Below the pieces are notes generated by a model. It did not search any database, was not told where the DNA came from, and saw nothing but the letters and a program-made list of their open reading frames with translations. The translations under genes were made by a program, and so were the position numbers. Below, piece by piece: positions 16,338 through 23,524 of a stretch of DNA of 64,000 nucleotides (positions are counted from its first letter, which is position 1; every line of letters starts with the position of its first letter). Origin of the DNA: Pseudomonadota bacterium (lineage in GTDB: Bacteria > Pseudomonadota > Alphaproteobacteria > JACQOE01); contig JACQOE010000007.1 of NCBI GenBank assembly GCA_016202695.1, positions 1-64,000 of the forward strand, given 5' to 3'.

Positions 16338-17309
16338 ATGCGCAAAGCCGAGACGATGCTCATGGCGAGCCTCCTGCTGCTGGCCGCAGGCTGCGCCGAA
16401 TCGGACGGGAAGGCGAACGCGGGCTACGGGCCGGCAACGGTGACGCCCGCGTCTGCGCCTTCGGCAGAACCCCCGGAAGGCGACCCCGCGAGGGCCGCCG
16501 GAAGGGCGGCTCCGGCGTCCCCGCTCCTGCCCGGAATGCCGGCGGACGCGCTGTTCCTGTTTTTCCGCTGGATCGACTACGACCTCGATGCCGTGCGCGA
16601 CGGCGAGGCGTCCGTTCCCAGGCTTCTGGTGGCGGGCTTGCCGCCGGACCTGCGGGGGCTGCACCCCATCGCGGAGCGCAAGGAGCTGTTCCTGGGCGCG
16701 GTCTTGCCGGCCGTGCTGGAGGTCAACGACACCATCCTCCGCGACCGACGCTTCCTTACGCGGATCCAGGCGCGCATCGAGATGGGCGAGTGGCTCGACG
16801 CCGATGAGCGCGGACGGCTCGATTCAATCGCCGATCGCTATGGCACCGGCGATTTCGACGAGCTCCTGCTGCGCGTCGACGTCGTTCCCTCGGCCCTTGT
16901 CCTCGCCCAGGCGGCGATCGAGAGTGGCTGGGGCACCTCGCGCTTTGCCCGCACCGGAAACGCCCTCTTCGGACAGCGAGCCTGGGGCGGGAACGGAATG
17001 AGACCGCGCGAGCTCGACTCGCCGCCGTTCCGGGTGCGCGCCTTCGAGCATCTGCTGGCCTCAGTCGAAGCCTATGTCCATAACCTCAACACGTTCCCCG
17101 CCTATCGGGCCTTCCGTGCCCGACGCGCGGCGATGCGGCGCGGGGGCGGACCCCTCGACAGCCACACCCTCGCCGGCACGCTCCACCGCTATTCGGAGCG
17201 TGGCGCCGACTACGTCAGGGAACTTCGCGCCATCATCCGCGCCAACCGGCTGGAGGGGCTCGATTCGGCAAAGCTGATGGAAAGCGCGCAGCAAGCAGAC
17301 CAAGCCTGA
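16338..17309 (+). CDS. glucosaminidase-family lipoprotein (Bax-like)
   Basis: 323 residues. A signal peptide ends in a lipobox (LLAAGCAES; Cys near residue 19), then a Pro/Ala linker, then a GH73-type N-acetylglucosaminidase domain. The catalytic Glu is near residue 194 in AQAAIESGWGTSRFA, followed by GNALFGQRAW, VEAYVHNLNTFPAYRAFRA and RYSERGADYVRELRAII. It cuts glycan strands of peptidoglycan in the periplasm. ATG 16338 follows CGGAGA. It is led by the shared repeat box, so cell-wall remodelling appears to be an output of the two-component system next door, and it may be co-transcribed with the next three envelope genes. Confidence 0.85.
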   Translation: MRKAETMLMASLLLLAAGCAESDGKANAGYGPATVTPASAPSAEPPEGDPARAAGRAAPASPLLPGMPADALFLFFRWIDYDLDAVRDGEASVPRLLVAGLPPDLRGLHPIAERKELFLGAVLPAVLEVNDTILRDRRFLTRIQARIEMGEWLDADERGRLDSIADRYGTGDFDELLLRVDVVPSALVLAQAAIESGWGTSRFARTGNALFGQRAWGGNGMRPRELDSPPFRVRAFEHLLASVEAYVHNLNTFPAYRAFRARRAAMRRGGGPLDSHTLAGTLHRYSERGADYVRELRAIIRANRLEGLDSAKLMESAQQADQA

Positions 17310-17344
17310 GCGAGAGACTCAATGACGGAGAAAGGAGTACGCCC

Positions 17345-17647
17345 ATGAAACGGATCACATACGCCATGGCTATCGTAGTCATGCTCAGCATGACCGCCTG
17401 CTCCAATCTCGACACCCAGGAAGAGCGCGCACTGAGCGGCGGCGCCATGGGTGCCGGCGGCGGCTTGGTGATCGGTACCCTCGTCGGCGGCCCCCTCGTC
17501 GGGGCACTCGTCGGGGCGGGCGCCGGAACGGCCGTCGGAGCCTTCACCTCGAACGGTCAGGTGCACGTCGACCCCCGTCCGGCACAGCGACAGCCGGCTC
17601 AACGCGAGCCGACCCGGCTCGGCCAATACCAGCCGACGAATCGCTGA
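17345..17647 (+). CDS. small glycine-zipper lipoprotein (paralogue of 4659)
   Basis: 100 residues: signal peptide with lipobox MTAC (Cys near residue 19), CSNLDTQEERALSGG, a glycine zipper (GAMGAGGGLVIGTLVGG and onward), then a Gln/Pro/Arg-rich tail. A very good AAAGGAG precedes the ATG. It shares start, zipper and spacing with the protein at 4659, so the two arose by duplication. It lies 35 bases after the glucosaminidase gene in the same direction. Confidence 0.85.
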   Translation: MKRITYAMAIVVMLSMTACSNLDTQEERALSGGAMGAGGGLVIGTLVGGPLVGALVGAGAGTAVGAFTSNGQVHVDPRPAQRQPAQREPTRLGQYQPTNR

Positions 17648-17689
17648 CCGATCACGAACGACAACCGCCAGCGCTCGAGGGGACAAGCC

Positions 17690-18295
17690 ATGTGGACAAT
17701 AATCGCGATTCCGTTGCGGCCCCGCGTCAACGCACTCCTCGGCGCGGTCCTTGCCGCCTCGCTTCTGGCGACGGGGGCATCGCCGGCCCTCGCCGATCCG
17801 CCGCCATGGGCGCCGGCGCACGGCTATCGGGCGAAGAAGCATGGCCACGCGCCCTCGGCGACCGCGGTCTATTTCGTGCCGTTCGATCTCGACCTCGGCC
17901 GCTGCAACCGGCAGGCGCTGGGCGGCGTGCTCGGCGGCGTCGCCGGCGGGGTGGCCGGCTCGGGCATCGGCAAGGGCGATGGACGGACCGCGGCCATCAT
18001 CGGCGGAACTCTCCTCGGCGTGCTGATCGGCGGCAGCATCGGGCGGAGCATGGATGTGGTCGACCAGCACTGCGTGGCGCAGACGCTGGAGCACGCGCCC
18101 GACGGCCAGACCATCGCGTGGAGTGGCCCGCGGGCGAACACGCGCTACGAGGTGACGCCAAGGCAGACCTATCAGGTGGCCGACGGACGCTACTGCCGCG
18201 AGTACGTCACCGAGGCGGAGATCGGCGGCCGGAGCCAGCAGGTTTACGGCACCGCCTGCCGTCAGCCCGACGGCGCGTGGCAGCTGGCAAATTGA
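17690..18295 (+). CDS. secreted glycine-zipper surface-antigen-like protein
   Basis: 201 residues. The signal peptide ends near SPALA (residue 36). Then comes a linker with basic and aromatic residues, a glycine zipper (GGVLGGVAGGVAGSGIG, then IIGGTLLGVLIGGSIGRSMD), and a C-terminal beta domain of the 17-kDa surface antigen/RT0821 type (TIAWSGPRANTRYEVTPRQT, GRYCREYVTEAEIGG, YGTACRQPDGAWQL). Members are outer-membrane or periplasmic proteins of unknown role. The two Cys of the C-terminal domain may form a disulfide. It is part of the run of envelope genes behind the glucosaminidase. Confidence 0.82.
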   Translation: MWTIIAIPLRPRVNALLGAVLAASLLATGASPALADPPPWAPAHGYRAKKHGHAPSATAVYFVPFDLDLGRCNRQALGGVLGGVAGGVAGSGIGKGDGRTAAIIGGTLLGVLIGGSIGRSMDVVDQHCVAQTLEHAPDGQTIAWSGPRANTRYEVTPRQTYQVADGRYCREYVTEAEIGGRSQQVYGTACRQPDGAWQLAN

Positions 18296-18377
18296 GGCGT
18301 CGGGGCCTTTCGTTCGAGGCCAACGGAACCCAGCCATGCGGCCAGTTCTTCAAATGCGACATGTTGAGGAGGCACAA

Positions 18378-18737
18378 ATGGGCGTCAATCGTCATACCGT
18401 GAGGGGCATGCGTCATGCCGTGAGGCGCATGGTCCGCGTCCTGGTCGTGGCCGCGGCAACCGCTGTCGCGGCCTGCGCGACGAGCGACGAGGTGACGGCG
18501 TTGCGGAGCGATGTGAGCGCGGTTCGGGGCGCCGCGGCCGATTCCCAGAAGGCGGCCGAAGCGGCCGCCGCAAACGCCAAGGCCGCGGCGGATAGCGCCC
18601 GCGCGGCGGCGGAGAACGCCAAGGCTGCGGCGGAGAGCGCCCAGGGCGCAGCCCGACAGGCCGAAGCCGCCGCGCAACAGGCGAGGGCGGCCAGTGTGCA
18701 GGCCGAGCGTAACCATAGCCAGTCGGTCCGGAAATAA
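18378..18737 (+). CDS. Lpp-like alanine-zipper lipoprotein
   Basis: 119 residues. After a signal peptide with lipobox VAAC (Cys near residue 33) comes a short polar part (SDEVTALRSDVSAVRG), then a long alanine-rich heptad coiled coil, and a C-terminus ending in Arg-Lys. Size, alanine coiled coil and a terminal Lys are the hallmarks of Braun's lipoprotein, whose last Lys is linked to peptidoglycan by an L,D-transpeptidase. ATG 18378 follows GAGGAGGC. Cross-linking to the cell wall is inferred from this similarity, not shown. Confidence 0.75.
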   Translation: MGVNRHTVRGMRHAVRRMVRVLVVAAATAVAACATSDEVTALRSDVSAVRGAAADSQKAAEAAAANAKAAADSARAAAENAKAAAESAQGAARQAEAAAQQARAASVQAERNHSQSVRK

Positions 18738-19096
18738 GTCGAGCTTGTCAGGAGCCGCGCAGAAGCCGAGCAACCCGGGACAGGCAGTGTGGGTGATCTC
18801 CACTGTGGCAGGAATGCAACGCGTCTATGAGAAAGTGCTACTGCGAGAAGGTGGGGGCTGCGTGGGCGTGAAATCACCGACAGCGGACGCTGTCAGTCTC
18901 GGTCTAATTACTCGCACTTGGGGTACGTTTCTCAAAGACCGAATCGCTGAGGGATTTCCGGCGGGCTGGGTTTGTGATCGAGATGCGGGCTGGGGTATGG
19001 AGGCTAGGTGCGACCTCGGCGAGACGCTGGAGATGATCGGCGGCGCGGCGCAAGAGTTCCAACGGTCGTATGAAGGAAGGGCACGTAAGTTTGTTC
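18738..19096. other. gap with a less GC-rich patch and a repeat; no convincing gene
   Basis: This 359-base gap between the Lpp-like gene and the end of the oxidase gene is visibly richer in A and T than its neighbours from about 18820 to 19140. An open frame reads through it and starts MQRVY at 18814, inside the 24-bp repeat, but it has no ribosome site, resembles nothing I know and runs into the antisense of the next gene. It may be foreign or decayed DNA. Confidence 0.4.
18806..18829 (+). repeat. 24-bp direct repeat, left copy
   Basis: The 24 bases starting TGGCAGGAATGC and ending GTCTATG recur without mismatch at 34762-34785 in the same orientation; flanking bases differ. The two copies bracket the whole cytochrome cluster. 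Confidence 0.75.
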
Positions 19097-20539
19097 CTAT
19101 GCGGATACTTGACGTTCGCCGAATTCAATCTCGCCCACACCGGCGATGGGATGGCGACTGCCGGACGTGTTTGGCAAGGCGATGGGCACGTTTCCTCGGC
19201 CACCCAGGAATCGATCGATCCGAGCCGCCGCCTCCGCCGCTTCCGCGACACACGCCGCGACCGACGGCCCGGAGAAGTAGTTGCCGGTGAGAAAGATGCC
19301 AGGCTGGCGGCCACTCGCATCGACCAAGGCGGCGACGCGGTCCTGATGGCCGAGGCGGTACTGCGGCAGGCCCAGCGGCCAGTGCCGCACCCGCGCGACC
19401 AGGGGCTGGCCATGGGCACCGATCAGGTCGCGAAATTCGCGACGGGCGAAGGCGATAAGTTCGTCGGCCGATGCCGCTCCCAGTCCGGGCTCGCGCGCCC
19501 CGCCGAAATACCCCGCCACCGCCACGTGACCCTCGGGAGCGCGTCCGGCGAACATGGTCGAACAGAACTGGGCGCCGTTGAGGGTACGCCGTTCGTCCTC
19601 GGCGGCAAGGAAACCAAGGCCGTCAAGGGGATGGTCGACGTCTTGGCGCCGGAAGCCGAGGAACACCACCGCGAGCGGCGGCGCGTCGATCCCCGCCGCG
19701 GCGGCTGCCGCCGGACCGTCGATGCCGTCGAGCAGCCGGGCCGCGACATGCGGCTGGGTGGCGATGAGCACGGTCCGGGCGTCGATACCGCCGGCGGCGC
19801 CGAGGTCCAGCCGGAAGCCGTGCCGACGCCATTCGATCCGGCGCACCGTGACCCCGGTCTGCACGGTCTCGCCGAGCCGACGGGCGAGCGCCCGCGGCAG
19901 GGCGCCGATCCCGCCGCGCCACGAAAACAGGCGGCTGCCGGGCATTGTCGCGCCGTGCCGGCGCCGGCGCAAAATGCCGCCAAGGACAGAGCCGTGCCGG
20001 CGTTCGAGTTCGACCAGCTTGGGGAACAACGCCGCGACCGAGACCTCGCTCGCCCGCGCCGCGTAGATGCCGCCGACCAAGGGGTCGATCACCCGCGCCG
20101 CGAACTCGGCCCCGAAGCGGCGCGCGCAGAAGGCGGCGACGGTCTCCTCGCCGCCGCCGCGGGGCATTGCGACCTCCGCCGCCAGGCGAAGTCTTGCCCC
20201 GAGGGAGAGATAGTCGGAACACAGGAAGCCGAGAGGGTGAACGGATATCCCGCAGAGAGCCCCGCGCGACACCAGGTAGCGGCGGCGCACGCCGGCGCCG
20301 AGGTCGCATCGCTCGGGATCGAGCCCGAGTTCGCGTGAGAGCCCGGTGGCGACGGGAGCGCCGGCATTGACCGTGCTGGGGCCGTGCTCCATCAGAAATC
20401 CGTCGAGGCGCTCGGACACTGCGTTGCCGCCGATGTGGGCTTGGCGTTCGAGCACCGTTACCCGGTAGCCGCGCCGGCGGAGGCCATAGGCGGCGGCGAG
20501 CCCGGAGATGCCACCGCCGATGACGACGGCGTCAAGCAT
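19097..20539 (-). CDS. oxygen-dependent protoporphyrinogen oxidase (HemY/HemG type)
   Basis: 480 residues. FAD-binding N-terminus (VVIGGGISGLAAAYGLRRRG, then the acidic LERQ at the end of strand 2), GGNAVSERLDGFLMEHGPST, a central substrate domain (DPLVGGIYA) and the C-terminal FAD motif (GIFLTGNYFSGPSVAACVAE). It converts protoporphyrinogen to protoporphyrin IX in heme synthesis at the membrane. ATG 20539 is chosen by the FAD motif; it overlaps the radical SAM gene by eight bases. It is the last gene of the cytochrome cluster, which suggests heme is made or altered for it. Confidence 0.85.
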   Translation of the reverse strand: MLDAVVIGGGISGLAAAYGLRRRGYRVTVLERQAHIGGNAVSERLDGFLMEHGPSTVNAGAPVATGLSRELGLDPERCDLGAGVRRRYLVSRGALCGISVHPLGFLCSDYLSLGARLRLAAEVAMPRGGGEETVAAFCARRFGAEFAARVIDPLVGGIYAARASEVSVAALFPKLVELERRHGSVLGGILRRRRHGATMPGSRLFSWRGGIGALPRALARRLGETVQTGVTVRRIEWRRHGFRLDLGAAGGIDARTVLIATQPHVAARLLDGIDGPAAAAAAGIDAPPLAVVFLGFRRQDVDHPLDGLGFLAAEDERRTLNGAQFCSTMFAGRAPEGHVAVAGYFGGAREPGLGAASADELIAFARREFRDLIGAHGQPLVARVRHWPLGLPQYRLGHQDRVAALVDASGRQPGIFLTGNYFSGPSVAACVAEAAEAAARIDRFLGGRGNVPIALPNTSGSRHPIAGVGEIEFGERQVSA

Positions 20540-21824
20540 CTCCGCCCCACCGCCCAGGGAAGCGGCCGACCCCGGGCGGCGGCCCCGCGCCGACGAAGCG
20601 GCGTGGCATCGACGCCTGCAGGTCATCGGCGGTCACCGTGCCGCGCCCGCGCCGGCGGGCGGCGTCCTCGATCCGCTTCCGCACCATGCGACGGAGGAAT
20701 GGCGGCACTCGCGCGAGCCGACTTTCCGCCTCGGCGGTCCAGGAGATATCGCCGGTGGCGTCGTGCAGGGGCTCGATCACGGAGCCGCCCTGCGGCCGGT
20801 AGGAGCACAGGAAATCCTCGCCCATGAGCGCACCGCTGCGGGCCAGGGGCCGCGCCCGGCAACCGCCGCAGATCTTGCGGTATTCGCAGCATCCGCAGCG
20901 GCCATCGAGCCGCGGCGCGCGGAGCCGGCAGAACATCGGTGCGTCTCGCCAGATGTCGGCGAACGGAGTGGTTCGGACGGAGCCGGCCGGCGTCTCGATA
21001 TAGGGGCAGGCCGTGACCTCGCCTTCCGGCGTCACCCGGCAGTAGCGGGTGCCGGCGAGGCAGCCTCCGGCCTCGTAGCCGTGCGCCAGGGTGATCGGCC
21101 AGGAGGGATCGAGTTCCATCGCCATGCGCTTGAAGTGCGGCGCACACTTGGCCCGCACCAGAAGTCTAGTCTCCTCGTGCGCGGCACGGGTGACGCGGCG
21201 GAGAACGTCGTCGTAAGTGCCAGAGGAGACGTTGGCGAACCGCTCGCCGCGTCCCGTGCAGACCAGGAAAAAGACATTGAGGGCCAGGGCCCCGGCCGAA
21301 CGCGCGAATGCGATCATGGCCTCGAGTTCGGCGGCGTTGCGGTTGGTGACCGAGAAGTGGATCTGGAAGGCGAGCCCGCCCTGCCGGCAGGCGTCGATCG
21401 CCGTCATCGTTCGTGCCCAGGCGCCGGGCCGGCCGCGGAAGCCGTCGTGGTAGGCGGGATCGAGCGAGTCGAGACTGATGCCCACTCCCGCGACGCCGGC
21501 TTCGATAAGCGCGGCGACGCGCCTCGCGTCCAGTACCGTCCCGTTGGTTCCGACTACGACCATGAGGCCGAGGCCGACGGCATGGCAGGCGATCGCTTCG
21601 AGATCGGGACGCAGCAATGGCTCGCCGCCGGTCAGCACGACCATCGTCTCGCCGCCGAGCGAGGCGATCCCATCGAGCACCGCTGCGACCTCGGCAGTGG
21701 CGAGCTCGGCGCCCGTGCCGGCGCGGCGCGTGCCGGCGTCGAGGTAGCAGTGCGCACACGCGAGATTGCAGCGGCGCGTCAGGTTAAGCGCGACCAGGAA
21801 GGGCGCCTCAGCCGCCGGCGCCAT
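20532..21824 (-). CDS. radical SAM/SPASM protein with C-terminal PCP_red-like domain
   Basis: 430 residues. The radical SAM cluster motif CNLACAHC has Cys at about 19, 23 and 26. GGEPLL and the SISLDS-like GVGISLDSLD follow, then a SPASM region with many Cys (GRCGCCEYRKICGGCRARP) for extra Fe-S clusters. The last 80 residues contain WTAEAESRLARVPPFLRRMV and a RGRGTVTADDL tail, a domain like the small protochlorophyllide-reductase-type (PCP_red) domain. Overall it is nearest to the NirJ/AhbD heme-modifying enzymes. Next to a protoporphyrinogen oxidase, a role in heme biosynthesis or modification is likely; the exact reaction is not known. Confidence 0.8.
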   Translation of the reverse strand: MAPAAEAPFLVALNLTRRCNLACAHCYLDAGTRRAGTGAELATAEVAAVLDGIASLGGETMVVLTGGEPLLRPDLEAIACHAVGLGLMVVVGTNGTVLDARRVAALIEAGVAGVGISLDSLDPAYHDGFRGRPGAWARTMTAIDACRQGGLAFQIHFSVTNRNAAELEAMIAFARSAGALALNVFFLVCTGRGERFANVSSGTYDDVLRRVTRAAHEETRLLVRAKCAPHFKRMAMELDPSWPITLAHGYEAGGCLAGTRYCRVTPEGEVTACPYIETPAGSVRTTPFADIWRDAPMFCRLRAPRLDGRCGCCEYRKICGGCRARPLARSGALMGEDFLCSYRPQGGSVIEPLHDATGDISWTAEAESRLARVPPFLRRMVRKRIEDAARRRGRGTVTADDLQASMPRRFVGAGPPPGVGRFPGRWGGDA

Positions 21825-23382
21825 GGTCCCGCTCCTTTCCGCCGCGCCGGGAGCGGTGTCCTCCCGACCGCATCGTCTGCTTCATCGCGAGGCGGCCCTC
21901 GGCGATGGCGGCCTCCATCGCCTCCAGGGTGATCTCGGCGGTGCCGGCTTCGAGGGCAGCGGCCTCTGCACGTCGGCGCAACGCCGGACGCACCGGCTCT
22001 GGAACCCGCGCGAGCCGCGCCAGGGCGGCGGCGCTCCACCCCGGTTCAGGGGCGGCACAGGCGGCGACCGCGGGATCGCCGACCCCCTCGGAATGGGCCA
22101 TCCTCCCCGCCGCCTTGGACCCGCCGCGTCCGGCTGGACAGAATCGCTCGGTCGCCTCGTCGATCAGCGCCGCGGTGACGACCGTGTGGCCACGCTGCTG
22201 GGCAAAGCGCAAGATGGCCATGCGCACCATCTTGCGCGCCGTCTCGGGCACGCGCTCCATCTTAGCCTCGGCTTCCTTGCTCCAGCCGATCGTCTCCTCG
22301 GCAACGATGTCGAGGGCCGGGCTGTAGGGCACCTGGCCGAGCCACACGTGGCAGGGCGCCATGCGCAGCAGGTTCTCGGCGTTCCCGCCGATGTCGAGGC
22401 CGGGGTCGGCGTGGGTGCCGGTCTTGCCGATCACCAACAAGCTGGCGCCGACGCGCTGGAGGTACTCGAGAATCGCCCGGTAGGCCCTGCCGGTAAGGAG
22501 CGTGCAGACGAGCGCGACACCTTCCTCGGCCGCGATCGTGCGGGCGACGTCCAGGTGCGCCTGGTAGATTTTGGCGAGACCGTCGTCGATCAGCTCCTCA
22601 TGGAGCCTCTCCTGCTCCTTGAAGCGGAAAAGCCTGCTCGCCTCGTCGCTGAGGACGCCGGCGATCTTGTTGAAGGCGGCATAGTGGTAGTACGGGTCGA
22701 AGGCAGCCACCGCGTGGACCTCAGCGCCGAGGCGCCGCCCGATGTCGAGGGCGGTCCGGAGCGCGCCGAACGAGCGAGGCGAGCCGTCGAGCCCGACCAC
22801 GATCGGGCCGGCGCCGATGGCGCGGTCCGGCTCGCGGACAACGAGAACGTCGATGGGGCTGCGCCGCGCCACCCGCTCGCAGACGCTGCCGATAGCGCTG
22901 CCCGGGGCGGCACCGAGGCCGAGCGCGCCAAGGGCAATCAGGTCGAATTCGCCGCTCTCCGCCGCTTCGACGATGCGCCGGTAGTTCTTGCCCTCGGGGC
23001 TGCGGCGCCCATAGGGCAATCCCGCTTCTGCGCACACCCGCCCGGCGTGGTCGTGGTAGCTGTCGCTGACGATGTTGAGGCCGCGGGTGATGAGATCGTC
23101 GTGGATCTCCCGCTGACTTTCGAGGGTTTTTTCTTCGCGGTAGCGGTCGGGCAGGCCCCCTTCCATTTGGCGAAACCGGCGATCGTGCAGCTTGGCGGCA
23201 TAGACGTGGATACCGGTGATCGCGCCCCCAACGCTTCCGCACAGCTTGATCGCTTCCATGAGCGCGCGGTTGGCATGGTCCGAGGCATCGAGAGCCACCA
23301 GAAAACGCTTGGGTAAGCACGACGCCGTTTGCTCGACGGCCGGATCGGCGACGCTGGTCGGGGGAGCGGGAGCGAGCGTCAT
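21808..23382 (-). CDS. tandem universal stress protein with PCP_red-like C-terminal domains
   Basis: 524 residues. Two UspA domains (about 25-175 and 176-330): the first starts RFLVALDASDHANRALMEAI, the second GPIVVGLDGSPRSFGALRTA, with a VIGKTGTHA-type nucleotide-binding end. Then comes WSKEAEAKMERVPETARKMV, and later WSAAALARLARVPEPVRPAL, two copies of the PCP_red-like motif also found in the radical SAM protein next door. The shared domain suggests that both proteins bind the same partner, perhaps a heme intermediate or a cytochrome. ATG 23382 follows GAGGT; the gene starts 7 bases after the tiny membrane protein gene. Confidence 0.78.
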   Translation of the reverse strand: MTLAPAPPTSVADPAVEQTASCLPKRFLVALDASDHANRALMEAIKLCGSVGGAITGIHVYAAKLHDRRFRQMEGGLPDRYREEKTLESQREIHDDLITRGLNIVSDSYHDHAGRVCAEAGLPYGRRSPEGKNYRRIVEAAESGEFDLIALGALGLGAAPGSAIGSVCERVARRSPIDVLVVREPDRAIGAGPIVVGLDGSPRSFGALRTALDIGRRLGAEVHAVAAFDPYYHYAAFNKIAGVLSDEASRLFRFKEQERLHEELIDDGLAKIYQAHLDVARTIAAEEGVALVCTLLTGRAYRAILEYLQRVGASLLVIGKTGTHADPGLDIGGNAENLLRMAPCHVWLGQVPYSPALDIVAEETIGWSKEAEAKMERVPETARKMVRMAILRFAQQRGHTVVTAALIDEATERFCPAGRGGSKAAGRMAHSEGVGDPAVAACAAPEPGWSAAALARLARVPEPVRPALRRRAEAAALEAGTAEITLEAMEAAIAEGRLAMKQTMRSGGHRSRRGGKERDHGAGG

Positions 23383-23389
23383 GGGGACC

Positions 23390-23524
23390 TCACGGAATGA
23401 GGTAGAAGAACACGATCAGGAGGACGATCGCCAAGTTGGCGAGCACGCCGACCCGAACCAGCCAGGTGAAAAGCGGCCGTTCCTTCGAGACCGGCGGCGG
23501 GATGGATCGGTCGGTCATGGTCAT
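23390..23524 (-). CDS. 44-residue single-pass membrane protein in the cytochrome operon
   Basis: Sequence starts MTMTDRSIPPP and contains one helix (LVRVGVLANLAIVLLIVFFY). ATG 23524 overlaps the stop of the upstream gene (ATGA), which argues that it is truly translated. It resembles the small accessory subunits of terminal oxidases (CydX/CcoQ-like in size and layout, not in sequence). Confidence 0.65.
   Translation of the reverse strand: MTMTDRSIPPPVSKERPLFTWLVRVGVLANLAIVLLIVFFYLIP

Noticed and set aside
18694-19290. 198-codon plus-strand frame in the gap after the Lpp-like gene
   Set aside because: Overlaps the end of the Lpp-like gene and runs into the antisense of the oxidase gene; no ribosome site, no known pattern. 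Treated as non-coding patch with low confidence.
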